64,000 nucleotides of DNA from Nilaparvata lugens (GCF_014356525.2 NC_052508.1:58627441-58691440); one strand, 5' to 3'. Shown: positions 48,071 through 62,874, counted from the first letter of the stretch. Numbers and translations are program-made. The notes: generated by a model not told the origin, from the sequence alone.

Positions 48071-50862
48071 CAATTGAATGATTTACCTTTATTAGATTCA
48101 GTAGAACTAACTATCATTCCATCTTGATTGAAGCCTGAATTGGCGCCAATTCTAAATTATAAATAGCAATCTCACAGGTCACATAGACATAATATTCGTT
48201 TTCTGTACTCAAAACGCTATACTTGAAGGTGCTTCAAGTGCGTCGTCCGGCCTTTGTAGCTATATGGAGAACCATGTCTGTCTTCTGTAATCCGAAAGAC
48301 TATGGATTCAGATACTCACAGGCCACTTGTATGTAGAGGCTGAGTAGGAGTTTCAATTAACAATGGGTGACTTTGAAACGAGAACGCAATTGAATTCATT
48401 GCCACTTGTTCTGGTAACCATCCTGCCAATTTCAAATGCTTTGTCATCAAACGAATGAGTCGATTGCTTAAATAATTGAATGGGATTGGTTCAGTAGCGA
48501 TGATCCTAGTTTGTCCAACTCCCTATCATGCCGTATTTTAGCTTTTGCTCAATCCGTTGATGAGAAGGGAATCAGAGGAGATATTTGCACAGATGAAAAT
48601 AACAGTGCAATAATAAATATTGATGAATATGAATGTACACGCATATTTGTATTGATTGAGCTTGCATAGTTTAATAATTCATTTCATACACAAAATAAAC
48701 ATACATGAGCAGATGAGCTCTGTATAAAAGCTTTTGTTTTGACTGCACATATCATGATAAATAATAATAATATCGTGTGACCTCGCTGGCTCAGATCTGG
48801 TGTCTGTATAAAAATAGGAATATTCATATTCAAATGCACTGAAGAATTCCTGGGATTGACAACCATTGATCATTGAGGATCATAACTTTTTGTTCCAATA
48901 ATATGTTCAAAGCAAATCAAGTTTTATTCAATGACATAATATTACTAACATAGCTAATTGGATTACACAGTTCATATTGCAGACCATTAAATATAATACA
49001 GTCTGGTTTCATGCAAGTCTCTCCTCAGTTTTTCTATGAGCAAGAAGTGAAAACTTTAGAAGTGAATATTTCAAAGTAAATCGTAAGGTTCATAAGCTTA
49101 GACGTCATCAAGTCAATAAATAATCATATTTGAGTGGTTGTTGGGGCGAAATATGTCGTGATGAATGTACAATGAATGAATGAATTAATTAATCCTACTA
49201 TAAAAAGTTCGAGATTGTAGGATTTTTTTCTTAATCGTTACGAAAATTGCTGATAATTTGAGACCTGGGCAAGCCTGATAACTCGATAATCTATTCATTT
49301 TTGGTGTTTAAAATCTGACCAAAGTCTACAGAAATAGTCACGTGATGTGTGGAGGCTTGAAAGTAGAGAAAAAACAATTCTTATCATCACGTTATGAGCT
49401 GGAGACCCGTTTTTCGGAAACGGGGAGAAAAAAGCAGAGTGTCCCTAAGGGCATCAAGGCCCGGATACTCCATTATATACTCTGACCTATATTGTAGACG
49501 TAATAGGTTGCAGCTTGAATCTTGTATCCAAGATGAATGTTGTTAGGATTAAGCGAAGTGGAGACAACTCGATGAGTTCATGCCGTGCGTTGGGAGGAAA
49601 TTCGTTTCAAAGTATCATCTTCTTTTTTCATGAACGTTCGGGTTAAATTACATTATATCGAGCATTCAATCTCTTGTCCTATGATAATACGTGCTGTATA
49701 GAATCGCATCTTGAACTCAAACTTAAACCTAAAAGCTCCAAATTCCTAATACTTCTCACATACTCCATGGACATAATAAAATGTTCATGAAACACCAGCT
49801 TCCATTATCCTTTAATTTAGGTTTCTAAGGAGTCAAACTTGAAGCTTAATCAAGATTCAGTCAATCCTTATATTTGTATCATGTTTTCGGAATAATTGAT
49901 CATGGTATAGATTCTACAATAGAATTGAAATATTACGCAGACACTATCTACTGATCAATGTATGCTCAATATCAGCTCGATATCATCCTGAACCACAAAT
50001 CGGGTCACGTAGAATACTATATTGACATTTCATTAGTGGAGACTATTGTCAAGCTCTGATTGTTTATTGGACAGTATTCCATGACAATAATTCTGCATAC
50101 GTCTACAACAATGATACCTTTAAAATAGAGCGTAGAATAATTCAACATACAATCACTCTTACATAATACTGTAGTGTGTGTGTGACATATAGTTTGCAGT
50201 TGACACTACAATATTGACATCCGCTTATAGTGGAATCGTTTGTTGCCATGGGAGAAAAGCAACTCGATAGCATGAGTTTTCCTACTATCACACACAAAAG
50301 AGAAGGAATTCTTTTGTCTCTGTTACTCTGTTGATAATCGAGTTTGCTATGCCAAGAGCTTTGTAGAAAAATACATTTCAATATGTATATTTTCAGTTGC
50401 AACGATGAACTGATCCAAGTATCTGGTTCTATGTACGAGAAGCTACAAATAGAATCTGCGAAGAGTAGACATGATTTGAAAACAACATTGTTATTTGAAA
50501 CACGATTTTATAGGAGGATTAATTTTTTGTACGACAACATTGGAGACATTTTCTTCAATGCAGATTATCAACAATCAAAAACATCTATGGAAATCTCAAG
50601 AGTACTGTCTCAGCCAAGCAAACTATGGCTGCCTAGCAAGCAATAGCAGGAACCAATCAGAACTATTCATGGAGCTGGTTTAACATAGTTGAAAAAAATG
50701 TCAAGAACTGTTCATAAACATCACCTTAGCTGGGACATAAACTATTTCTGATCTATGTCCGTTTCAGTAAAAAAATTCTTTCAATGATTTTCAATGGGAC
50801 TATTACCATTCACCATGGTCAAGCCAGTACTAGGGAGTCGATTCAATGAGATATTCCTATTA
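48071..50862. other. Gene-poor stretch
   Basis: One open segment at 50401-50646 follows an acceptor-like TATATTTTCAG and reads NDELIQVSGSMYEKLQIESA and onward to a stop, with a protein-like composition. It could be a terminal exon, but I cannot identify it or find a partner exon. Otherwise nothing was seen. Confidence 0.3.
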
Positions 50863-51340
50863 GAACTGCAGGAAAGAATATCTCCACTGAACTGGACAAG
50901 GACTTCGATAACGTTACGTAGGACAGCTTTACAGTGGAACATAGTAAATGATTATGGAATGGTGAAATAAAGGTTTGAATGTGGCATTGCTTGGTGATGA
51001 AGCCAGTATGAATCGCCCCATTAAAACCCATGGCAGGAATATTTTTACTGAGCCGTACATGGATTTTGATACTGTTATGTGGGAATCCAGCTTTTTAGTG
51101 GAACATTGTAAGTGAATATGAAATGGTGGAATGGAGGTTTCAAAGAGGCATTGCTCGGTGACGATTGGAGCTGAGGGAAGAAGAAGGTATGGATAGCCAA
51201 TTTAAGCTGATGAGCCAGACATGGATTTTGATACCAGTATGTGGGAATCCAGATTTTTAGAGGAACATAGTAAGTGAATATGAAATAAAGGTTTGAAAGT
51301 GGCATTGGTTGGTGACGAGGAAGCAAGTAGGCGCCCGATG
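50863..51340. repeat. Tandem array, about 163-bp unit, three copies
   Basis: The anchor GAACATAGTAAGTGAATATG (with variants) recurs at 50937, 51101 and 51263. It is preceded by GTGGGAATCCAG-like words and followed by GGCATTGCTTGGTGA-like words. Diverged; no frame is conserved between copies. Confidence 0.85.
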
Positions 51341-51364
51341 CTGTCACAATGGCCAAGGCGCGTG

Positions 51365-51450
51365 CGTCAACTCTCTCTCACCCTCACCACACCTCTCTCT
51401 CACCCTCACCACACCTCTCTCTCACCCTCACCTCACCTCTCGCTCACCCT
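51365..51450. repeat. Minisatellite, 22-bp unit
   Basis: Units of CTCTCTCTCACCCTCACCAC repeated three to four times. The ORFs spanning it in two plus frames owe their length to this low-complexity stretch. Confidence 0.85.
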
Positions 51451-51574
51451 TCGCACCCTGCCAAGCGTAGAGCAGCTCTCTGCTTTGCTCGGCACCTCGA
51501 CACTCTGGACCGCCGGCGACGCGGCAACGGAACGCTTGCCTGCAGTAGGCCGTCGAATTCCAGTCTGTGCGGGT

Positions 51575-51640
51575 CAGTTCATCAATCCGCCCCCTCTCTT
51601 CACCACTCCACGTTTGACTGTCAACTGTTGACACTTCAAG
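51575..51640 (+). other. Candidate 5' non-coding exon with promoter
   Basis: A CpG-richer segment (51470-51600) contains TCAGTT at 51574-51579, matching the arthropod initiator TCAGT. About 65 bases later comes a perfect donor, TTCAAG|GTAAGA at 51640. This is the layout expected of a first exon of a long gene. No ATG frame or downstream exon could be tied to it inside the window. Confidence 0.3.
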
Positions 51641-51644
51641 GTAA

Positions 51645-54600
51645 GAAGTTACCATCACGCGCTGCATGTCTGTCTCCATCATCGGCAACAAGTTGAAAGT
51701 TCCTCTTTTCGGTAGAAAGTTGTCAAAGTTCACGCGCAAAGTATCAAAAGTCAAGAAACTTTCCCGGAACCATCGCTGATAAAAAATTCAGTTCAATGGA
51801 AAGGTTGCAAGTAATTCAAAGTTTGACAACTTACTGATACTATAGATTTCTTCTGAATCGGTGACAAGTTTGGAAGCGATCAACAGTAAAGTTTTAAATA
51901 AACATATCAAGTTCATGAAGATCAAAATAATAATGTTTTAAATTATTGTAGTTACTCTACATAATGCAATAATTATTGTAAGGAATCTCTACAATAATTC
52001 CTTCAAAATATGAAACTTCTCTTGAACCAGAGTGAATTCATTGGACTGATTCAATCAGGGAAAACTGAGGAGAGATAGTGACATTCTATACTCTACATTA
52101 GAGTGAGCAATAATATCATGGGTCCCTTACATAAGCTCTCTTGTCTTTCCTAGTACAGTATAGTGATCTATTGAGATACTCACACAAGTTCTCATAATTT
52201 TTTCAAAAGTATAGTTGCGATTATAGTGATTGAGAGTATTTCTCAAATTCTCAAGGCATAATATCAACAATTCACTTTATAATCAGTGATTTTCAACGCA
52301 TTTGAAGATTAAAGGCATAATCCATAGTTGAGAAATCATGAGCACTTGAACTACATAATCCCTTCAAAAAATTCTCACTGAGAGTATTTCAGGAATGAGT
52401 TTTTGAGAAGTAATTTCAATTTTCATGGTTTTTCCATTTTTTGAGCAGTTGAACAGTATTGTCACTGTCAGGGATGGACGAGAGAATCACGATGATTTTT
52501 TTCTGGAATTATTTTAAAATGATGATAATTTATTTAATGTCCATTTTAGGAATGTATTCTTTCTGTTGCGAGAATGGATGTTAACCTGGAAGAAATGCAG
52601 AAATGTGAATATACTAATATGTAAAAATATTACATATGTGAATTCGAAGATCATTTAAAGGTACCACCGCTTCGGAGAATTACCATAATGGCCTTTGAAT
52701 GATGGTATTATTACCATAATGATACAAGTATTGGGAAATAGATTGAAAAAACTTTCAATTGCTCACTATAACTTTTCAGTGAATCTTAATCCATTCTATT
52801 TTTATTTGTTTTGAATTTCTGTAGTTGTTTGAGATTAGATCAGACCTGAATAGATCATTCTCATTTTAGCCCCAAATCTCTCACTCCTGAATTTATCTTG
52901 CTATTTTTTCTATAAATATGGGATATATCGAGATTTTCCAATGTATTCCAGAATCTCATCATGATTAACTGTCATTTATGCTCTCTTATGAGGTATTCGG
53001 CTTGTCTACAAAGTTTATGTTAATCTATCGCCAATTATCTACTTCGCCCTCTTATTGATATATGAATTGAAACCAGATTCATGGTCGAGTCGAAAATGAG
53101 TATTGTTTTCAATTCATTGTTGAGTTATTTACGAATTCTGCTAGGAATGGTAAATATCTTGACATAATGTATAATACTATCTTGTAGTCTTTCACTTGAT
53201 ATTTTTTCTCTTTGCGTTAGTTTCTCACCTAAGTGACTTTATTCTCCGTATTCTTAAAAACTTTGGATGATCAATCTTCTAACTCAGAACAATATTGGAA
53301 TGTTGGAAGATGCCATCGGACTGAACTACCTACGAAACTAATTAGCTGATTGCTTTGAGTTCGTTTGCATGCCTTATAATGGATTGAGAAGTTCGATGAA
53401 GAACTCCAAACTTCTGATAATTAAAACAGTTCGATAACCTTCCTCTCTTGGTGCAAGAAGGTAGTTTATCGCTTTCCGAACTCTTTTATTTATGAGTTCA
53501 AAATATCCAATAAATTATTCGATTTGGAAATTCCACTAGATGTAATTTATTCCTCGAATTTATTTCTTCCCCTACCTATTTTCCAGTCTTTCAGCATTAA
53601 TCACGCAATTTGAACTCCTTGATATTTCATAGAAAACTTCACTTGTTGTTTTTGAATTTTATCGATTTCACACTCACTAGAACTCTTGGAAATCTATCTG
53701 ATTATTCTCCCTCTCTCTACTCTCTTCTTCTGGTCTTCTCACTTTTCAACCTTTTCCCGTTTCCTTGGACGAGGAAGTTTACCTTTCGCCTACTTCCTTC
53801 TTATCTCGCTCACATCTTCCCACTCTCTCCTGAGGTGAATCCTTCGAGAGAGCTTTTCAGTCTTAATTGCACCTAAAATAAAATGGATTCCGCCAATTTC
53901 CTTCAACTCACTCCCTCTCCTGCTCTCTTATTCTGTGTGATTGCATAATAATTCCATCTTTTAGCAGTCTCTAGTTTGCTGAAAAATCGAGTCTGAGGTT
54001 AATTAAAAGTTTGGACCCTTGAAACTTGAATCTCAACCTCAAAGTTCATTCGAGGTAGCTTTGAAGATAATTTTTATCTCTAGAAGATCTCGGTGAATTC
54101 GATTGAGTGTACACTTATTTCAAGAACATCTTGAAAGAAACTTTGGGTTGACGGGCTGGATGAGGATCAAAAATTCTCAGCTATTCCAGAAATTTGAAAT
54201 GAAGAGAATCCTAATGGAAGATTGCTCTTTGTGGAGAAAGAAGAATTATATTTATCTTTTATAATTTACCAAAATTGGACTGGGCTGAAAGCAAAGAACG
54301 TAGACTGGAGGAGAAGATAAATAGCTGGGACGGACAGAAGCAAAAAATTAAAGACTGTAGGGAACACGCCATTCGTGAGCGACAAAAAATGAATGAGAAA
54401 GAGTTTTGAGAAAGAATTGGATAGAAAGAGAGAAAGGGGAATGATGCTGTGGAATAATTCACGAGCCTTGCTCAAGGGGATATCCTTGTTGCTTGTTATT
54501 AATTAAAGTTCTTCAAGCAGTAGAAAAGATGACTGCTCCATGTTTGCTTAGTTCTGAAAGTTTTAGATGGTCCTGATTCTTTTCACAATGATCTATTGAA

Positions 54601-55590
54601 CTTGATTCAGTGCATTACTCTTATATTATGGAGTATGAAGAGAGGTTTGTGACAATATTCACGTCATTTTCATTTGTGAATCTATGTGTGGCTGCTAATT
54701 TATTAAAAAGTTTTACATTTTGACGCTATGAATGAAAAGATGCCGCTAGGACTCTAAACTTACGCGAGGGTGAGAGATGATGATAATAATAGTGTTGAAT
54801 TGAGAATGTATTGAGTGTACAAACCATTGTCTCTTGAATGGTCGTAATTGAGTTAGGTCTAAAGGTCTACGGTCTAGGTCTACAGGTCTAATTTAAGGTC
54901 TATGGACACGATGAATTCATCTATTCAACATGAGAAACAAGCACCCACTTTTGGACAAGATTGTATTTTTTATTCTCTTATATACAAATCATTGGAACAG
55001 TTTACAACCAGGCAATGAGACTGTGTTTTCTGTATTTTTTCTACATCTTTATTTTTCACAATTAGATTCAATGTGAATGTAATGAGTCAAGCTTCTCACA
55101 CTTTTCAAGTTATTTGATGAAAGAAACTCACTTGATGTGCACAGCAATTCTTTGAGTTTTTCGTTTCTATTCCCAAAGTACAGCTTGAAACGGCAGAAAT
55201 TCCTCGAAAACTTGATACAAGAAAATGTTGTAGTGTGTGGGTACATGCGCGTGTTGTAGATAATGTATCAGAAAAGGGCGAATGGGTGCGCGAGCTATAT
55301 GAGACGTGTTTCAAGTAAATTAATTGCGCAGAACAAGCACCAAGCCAAGACTGTGTCTAATGTTCAGATCGGGGTTGAAGTTCGCCGAGAGCTTTTCGCC
55401 AGCATTCACCAACAACGGAAATTTTTGATCCCGAGTAATGGAAGAATATTTTCCCCTCCAGCGAAATGTCACCTTATGGCGGATCGATAATTGACTCAAT
55501 TCCTTGATACCTTCCTGTAGGTATATGAATGGATGAAAGAAAATTAATGGATGTGACTCGAACTGAAGATCGATATATCAAATTTCAAAA
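51645..55590. other. Gene-free stretch
   Basis: Could be an intron if the candidate first exon is real. The ORF at 53610-53876 is a pyrimidine-rich Leu/Phe/Ser artefact. A short run of TAGGTCTA words lies at 54856-54905. Confidence 0.35.
54856..54905. repeat. Short AGGTCTA repeat
   Basis: Five to six copies of AGGTCTA/CGGTCTA in about 50 bases; simple direct repeat. Confidence 0.85.
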
Positions 55591-55812
55591 TCATTTATCA
55601 ACATTTGATATGTCAATATCAACATTTAAACACTACACAACATCTTATATTCGTCATTATACAGTATTTATATTACTCTTTTTTTAATTTGAAGATGAAT
55701 ATATTAGGAATCATTTATAAAAATTCGATTTATCAATATTAATATCTTCAACTATACATCAAAATTATATTCGTCATATACGGTATTTATATTTTTTGAA
55801 TTTAAAGATGCA
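55591..55812. repeat. Tandem duplication, 120-bp unit
   Basis: Two colinear copies from TCATTTATMAA (55591 and 55711), each with TTATATTCGTCAT, ACRGTATTTATATT and TTGAATTTAAAGATG-like words. Moderately diverged. Confidence 0.75.
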
Positions 55813-58800
55813 TACAGCAACATCTCTCTATCTATACTCATAAAATTCTTCTATACTATAAAGCAACATTTTACATTTGTCAAAATTTCTTTTGAACAGA
55901 GACTTTTTCCTCTTCTCAACTAAAATACGTTGTTTCAAAAACGTGTACAATGAAATTGAAATCGAGGGGTGGATTAGCGTGGGTCTACTTTGCGGCGGGC
56001 CTCACGATACCATCCAAAAGCGGTAAACTATTCACCATAATTTCGACCCGTCAGATTCTGTTATCTTTGTTCCCGATGAATTATCTGAAATGATTGTAAG
56101 GAGAAACTCAACAGTATAATATCTAAAACTATTATTCAATTAATAGCTGATGTGCAATGTTCGTGATTCTACGTACTTTTAGTTTCTAAGTACAAGCTAT
56201 TCACTACAAGAGTAAGACAGTTCGATCTGACAGAAGATCGAATCTGGAATGAAGTATTAATCAAGCTTATTGATTGGATATGAGTTGTACTCAAAATAAT
56301 ACTGATCTATGTTATCGTTTTCTTTTGAATCGGAAGGAAGTTAAGAATAATCATGAACAATTAGGACACTAGGGATACTTAAAAATCAGATCAACAGGAG
56401 AAGAAAATTATAATTTATATGTGAACAAGTGGTAATATTAACGAGAAAGTTTCAATAACAACAGACAGAAAGCTATCAAAAACTGATAACAGGATCTATA
56501 GAATAAATTGGTTTGAACCCATATTATATCAATTAAATTTTTGAATAAACAATCCCACATTATTATAGGGATCAAATCATTGATTTGTTGGAACTGACAG
56601 AAATTCCACGATAATGACGTAATGAAACGCATTGATATTCTCGTATAATAAGTGAAAGGTGAAAATTCAATATAGAAGTCTTTTCAGAAATATTTTCATA
56701 GTCAGATCCGTCATAACATTGAATAGGTAATGCAATTATGCATGATGAGGCCGTGGGCGTTTTGAGAGGTTCGGTGAATTATTTTTCTCCCTTATGAAAG
56801 AGGGTGCTACGTCCCTACGCCAACTTGTGATTTTTTTCTTTTCGCGTCATCTTCCTTCTCAGAAATTTTATATAGAAATGGAACTCCCCAGTAGCAGAAG
56901 AAGAGAACACTTTTCATCGATAATGGAAAAACATATTGGAAGGTCTTTGAGCGATAATCTTGTTATCAGACTCTCATGAAATGGGAAATTAATGAGATTT
57001 CCATGAACTATGATGAGCAGCGATGAGATTTATCAGAGCTTGATGGAAAGGAACATGCAATTTTGAAATTTCATTCCTATAGGTTTACTCATACTAAGAA
57101 TCATGAATTAATGATCTTCAATCTTTCTATGAATTCACTACAGATATTGTGGAAACTGACTCCACCTAAGGGTCCTTTGTACTAATTTTCTAATAATGGA
57201 ACGGACTCACCGGCTTTCAATCTTTTGTACCTGGATAGCAATCCTCCGCCGGTAGTGCATTGGTTTTTCGGTATTAGTCCTTCCACATGCACGTACATTC
57301 AGTTTAACATTCAGTTCAATAATCACAATAATTGATCATAGCCGAGTTGAAAATTTTTAGCGACACGACCGCGCACTTTAACCGGTTATGAGAGAGTACG
57401 ACGAAAAACAGATGAGCTCCTTCCAAGTTGCCGGGAGAGAATACCGTTACAACGAGATAAGGCCGATACTTCCCCAAAGTTGATGAAGAAAGAGGATTAG
57501 AACCCGAGATCTCACTCGAAATATTGTGAGTGAGATTGGATAATCTCAATATACAAAATCAATTCATTGATTTCAATAGGCCAAATTCAAAAAACACCTT
57601 CCCGAGAGAGGTACAATGATTGATTATATGATTAATGACAAAACATTCACATCTATAATATAAATAGGATCAAAACCAAAAAAATTATAGTAATAATTTT
57701 CTGGTGAGTAAACCTTATATTGTAGATGGTAACAGTCGCTCTATCTATCAATTCAAGCTCTGCCTACGAAATGTGTTGTCACAATATACATGTGCTCATA
57801 CAGTTAGGCTGTACGTTCTCAGATTGAGTTAATCATGATGAAAATCCTTAGGCTCTCCCAGAATATCCAATCCCCCACCTCTGACATGTTGATGTATCAA
57901 TCTCATCAACATATTTGCTTTGTGCCCTTATATCATTTTAGAATGGGAATCTATCTTATACAGGATATCTCCTTAATTTTCCAACCTTTGTTCCATTCTT
58001 ATATATTGTAGTTTTTTTTGTATTATTAAAATACGAAAATCAATACAGATTAGTTATTGACTTAGCAATAAGTTATTAACTCAGACAAAAAAAAAACGCT
58101 GATGTTGTAGATCCGTCACATTGCGCAGTTTAAAAAGTAGCCGGGAAGGAGAAGAAAATTGCCACCTTTGAAAGCTCCGAATAGAACACTCAGTTCCGTT
58201 GTTGATCTGACATTCAGAGTCAAAAAGCTCTGAGATTTTAAAAGTGATCATTTGCAAAACATATTCATGAATGACTCATGATATTCATCATGGCATTCTG
58301 AAAGTTGAAGCTCTGAGATTTAGAAAGTGACAGCTTTTTTAGACTCACCAATGTAACCATTTTTTTGGATGATCAACGAGTATACTCACCTAATTAGTTC
58401 GTTCTCTGAATTTTTCTCTGAATATAGTTCAGTAATAATCTCATCAGTCAACCATCACCTATCAATTTATCAGGCCGCTGAAGTGCACGAGTGGCTCCAA
58501 TTATCCCGGCTCAACTTGATTCAATTTTGATGGAATGTTGAAATTAATGACATTGAGTACAGTAGCACTAGCAGTATTGTCAGAACTTATCAATATTCAT
58601 CTCTGCTAATCAAGAAGACATTGTGGATGGATTAGTAACAACAGGCTGGTAGTTGGATTACGTTTTCATTGACAGTAGTTGTTGGCAGACGTGTGCTGTC
58701 AAAACTGTAGCATTCGCGCTCAAACAGAATGGAATCGAGTGCAACTTCAAATAAAATCGGCCGGCAACTTTGTAATTGAGTTGCGATCCGCGTTCGCTGG

Positions 58801-61137
58801 CAGCTGGCAACTTACTCTCTCCAGTTGGATTACCAGAACCTAGTTGTTCATCCAGGGTAATGATCATGCTGAAATGCTTAATCCAGCTGCGAGCTGCTCA
58901 CTCCCGCCATTCTAATTATCACTATTCATATATGCCATTCTCAAAGTTGATAAGAATTAATACTCTTGCTAACGGTTCAAGTTTGTAAGTAATACAGTCT
59001 CTCTAATACATTTCTCCTGCATTAAGAACGAGAGATGGAGCCAAGTGAAATGTAGATAAGAGCTTTTCGCTCAACAATATTAGTATTATCCCTTTTGATA
59101 TATCAATCCATCCATGATAAAAACTCATGATAATATTTTTGATGAATAATATTTATTATCATTGATCTCCATCGATGTCCAAATATTACCGTGCAAATTA
59201 TGGTAAGATTCAAATTATTCGAATTATGATTTCATTCCTGATAAGCAATGGAGATTCTGTAGATCTAGAAATTGATGTTGTGGAGATGAAAGCAGAAAAG
59301 GAAGAAAGGTTCAAATCATAATCAATTTTTAGGATTGGGTAGAATATAACAGCAATCAAATGTCTCTATTAATAACAAGTACATGTCTTCTTTTTCACTT
59401 TAAGAATCTGATATACGACCTATTAATAAGACATATCAATCATGGACTATAATTTTATTTTCTTATGATCCTATTCAAATTCTCCAGCTCCTTCCAGAGT
59501 TCTATACAAGGGTCTCTTAATCACGGGCAGAGAATTGTTAGCTAGAAAGTAGCTAGAAGAAAGACTGTAAAATCGAATAGTCAAACAATACCAACGTAAT
59601 GGAAACTGTTTAGATGGAATGGAGTAGGCCCGCACAACTATTATTAGATAGTTGTCACATCCAACCAATTCCAATGTGGAATAGATCATTGTTGGCATGA
59701 GCATTGTGCTGCTCAATGACAGCAGACATTGCTCGATTGAGTTGCAGCCATCTCGGCAAGAACAACAACAGACCAACGCTCAGTCATTATTGGACGGTGA
59801 GTAATTTCCCTCAGTGAACAGAGCAGAGGAGAGGATTCCGAGCAAGTTACCAGATTCATTGGCAAGTCGAGCGTGTTTCGAGTCAGGAAATGAGCTACTG
59901 CCGCCTGAGCCTGAGAGAGAAGGCTCACTTCTCCGAACTACTATCCAGCTTTGACTGCTCCTTGGAAACGCCAACTATTCCTCCGAGTCCCGAACACCAT
60001 GTGTTCCATTCGGCCGATCTAATGCAATGGATCCGGGGATTATTCAAACACTGTTTCCCCTGGTAGCCTGTTAACTTTGACACGTAACCTGATAAACTCA
60101 TTCATATTGGTGAGTGATACGGGGTCATTCTGCATATGCGTCGAACTCCGTAGTCTGTATGAGTATCAGTATTCATGAGATACGTAGGCCTACTTCATCA
60201 TTCATGATGACTCATCTATCTGTTCTTCTCAAAATTGCAGTTTTCTGTAAAAATACAAATGGGATCCGAATTCTCGTCCAATATCAATCAAATCGGAAAG
60301 TTCACTCTACTACTGCGTCTTCTCACAGTGAAATAATAACTATAGTGGCTTTATTCGAGAAATGAGGATTAAAATTCGACTATCAAGATTTTGTAGCTCC
60401 AATCCAGCTTCTGTTGAATCACATGATCTCTTGCAGTCTAATGCACTATGAGGCTGTTCGCAACCATAATAATAATAAATAAAAATAATAATATCATATT
60501 TAAAGTTACATAGTATCATACAAAGTGTTTTGTTGCTCCTCTAGCTTAGAGCTAATTGAGGAGTATTCAAATTTCATACTACATCATAGTGATCGAAATA
60601 ATTAATAATAATAATTTCCCTAGTTCTTCGACATAGAGAGAAATATTTGTGAAAGAAAGTGTGAAAGTCGGTTTGTTGAGAGAGCTACGAGAATTAATCG
60701 AGGACGTGAATTCTATAATCTACAGGATAACATCAAGCTGAAAGATGAAAATAGAATAAGTATAGTACACATTTGATGGAAACCTATTCATTTCATATCA
60801 GTATGAAAGTGGAGTATTATCGCAGAACTTGAAAATATATCGATTATATTATCACAGGTCTGTTTACTTAGTGTATTATAATACATACAATTATCCTCCA
60901 TTAAAGTGGAGGATGCTGGTATATCTATTTTACTGGTCGGTCTCTTCAAAGAGATCTACTCACCGATACAAATACAAATGGATTGCAAATAACATCAAGT
61001 GGTAGAGGAGAGTTTTTATGGTAGTTTTGCTACAAGGGATAGAATCAAGTAATCGTGAGTAAGGTAATCGTAAGGTTTACTCTTAAAAACTGTTATTTGT
61101 TTTCTCCAAGATCAAAAACTCAAAGGATCTATATCAC
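55813..61137. other. Gene-poor stretch
   Basis: No supported gene. On the minus strand, 57545-57330 contains GGGTTCTAATCCTC, close to a pol III B box, and then GC-richer sequence; this may be a decayed SINE without its A box. Other ORFs (59471-59974, 60114-60365) are overlapping and unsupported. Confidence 0.35.
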
Positions 61138-61296
61138 TGAGAATATTGATCTAAATCTGGATGGAAAGAAAAAAATCATCGTGTCCTATAAAAAAATTTG
61201 TGTTTCTGTTAATTTCTGAAAATATCGTTCTAAATCTGGATGAAGAGAGAAACAATCACTGTGTCCAATTCGTATTAAAATGTTTGTGTTTCTGAG
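61138..61296. repeat. Tandem duplication, 79-bp unit
   Basis: Two copies from TGARAATAT (61138 and 61217), each with TCTAAATCTGGATG, AATCATCGTGTCC or its variant, and TTTGTGTTTCTG. About 80 percent identical by eye. Confidence 0.85.
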
Positions 61297-62874
61297 AGGA
61301 CTGAGAGACATTGATTTGTAGCAGAGTAGGGTACCTACTCGCCAATAGAATCACAGAGAATGTTTCCATGTGTCCCATGTGAGGGAATAAACTTTGAGAG
61401 AGTTTCTTCTTGTTGAGCAGCTAAACACAAACGTGTAAAAGCAAAGTTTACAAAGCTCACAAAACAGTCGAAGCGAATCACAGGGTGATCGATTTATTAA
61501 TCAATGCTAATGCAGCTTCTGTTGAAGGGCCTCACATCGATTATCGAGAAGTAGTCCATCCGTTATAACAGGCTGTGCTTTTCAGTTGGTGATGCAGAAG
61601 ACGTGTTCTCTCATTGCCATCAGAGCCGATATATCGGTTATTGCCGTATAACCTCCTCTTGCTCCTGTTGATTTTTACCCCCTTTCAACTCGACGCAACA
61701 TGACACAGACGGGATATTTCTGTTTTCCACTAATGATGCCAGCTGCAAACTCGCAATATATCGTAATTTCATAGCAAGCTACATGGAAGTTGAGTCAACA
61801 TTGGCTGCTCCCAAGACGACATATGTCATGTGTAATAATTTCTCTTTGACAGAGACTCATCCTGTGAGATACAAATCATTGAATTGCTCGTTTCCAGCTC
61901 AACGTGACGCTTCTAATGACTCATGCATCAAGAAACGACGGAAGGATGGAATAAACGTTGTAACAAGGTTTGAAAATTTAAATATTCATACTGCATCCAT
62001 CCCACTGGGAGTTTAAATGGAAATAGAAATTCAATATGAAGTTATAGATTCACCACTAAGTGACTAGTGTACATGGTCTCCTTATACACTACTTGTTCTC
62101 CTTGTTCATAGATTGTCTACTGATAATCTTTCACAAAACCTGAAAACCTTCAGAAAACCTCTCAAACGTTGAAGACTATTTTAGAACTGGTTGAGCAGAT
62201 GACTCAGAACTGACTATCATAAGTTGATAGTCTGTACGAAAATATAATGTGATTGGTATATTTGAATCTTATCAAACACGTTTAACTATTGTCAAAGTAG
62301 TAACCATACATAAAATAAAGTAAAAGTAATAGTGAAATGAACTGTGATTTTTCAGAAGCAAATCTATTATTTATTGCATCTCTCAGCTGGGAGTGAAAAT
62401 TAACGGAGATGAAACAGAAATATCAACTGGATGCAAAGTCTTGAGTTGACTAGTTTTCGACCTACAGTGTTTGACTTTGAATGGTTATGATGTCAGCTAT
62501 TGTTTGCCAGCTTTTTCGAGGCTATTTTGCTCATCCACTACGAATAAATTTGCGGGAAGTTGGACTTCCAGTGATGAATTTGTGTTTGCTGTCCTGCTAG
62601 TCCACAGGTTGACCATTGTTTGCTGAGCTTAGTTCAAATTAATGAACAGCTCCATTCGAGCGCACTCTCTAAACTGTTGGTCGGCTCATCACTCCGCCAG
62701 CAGCTGCTATCTTGTCTCAATCGATCACTCATTCTCCTCTGTCTGTATTCATCGTCTGCCAGCCTCAACAAGGCAAAAGCTTCATGAATATTTACAATTA
62801 CGTTTGTATTCACCACCTGCCTACATTACTCTACCTGCAAAACTAGAAAACGGAAACTTGTAAACGCTTGTTCC
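61297..62874. other. Gene-free stretch
   Basis: No exon supported; the ORFs at 61783 and 62642 lack any recognised domain or splice pairing. Confidence 0.4.

Noticed and set aside
51293..51754. Three ORFs of 108 to 115 codons in different frames
   Set aside because: All pass through the 22-bp minisatellite; they are products of low complexity.
53610..53876. 88-codon plus-strand ORF
   Set aside because: Pyrimidine-rich sequence giving Leu/Phe/Ser runs; no other support.
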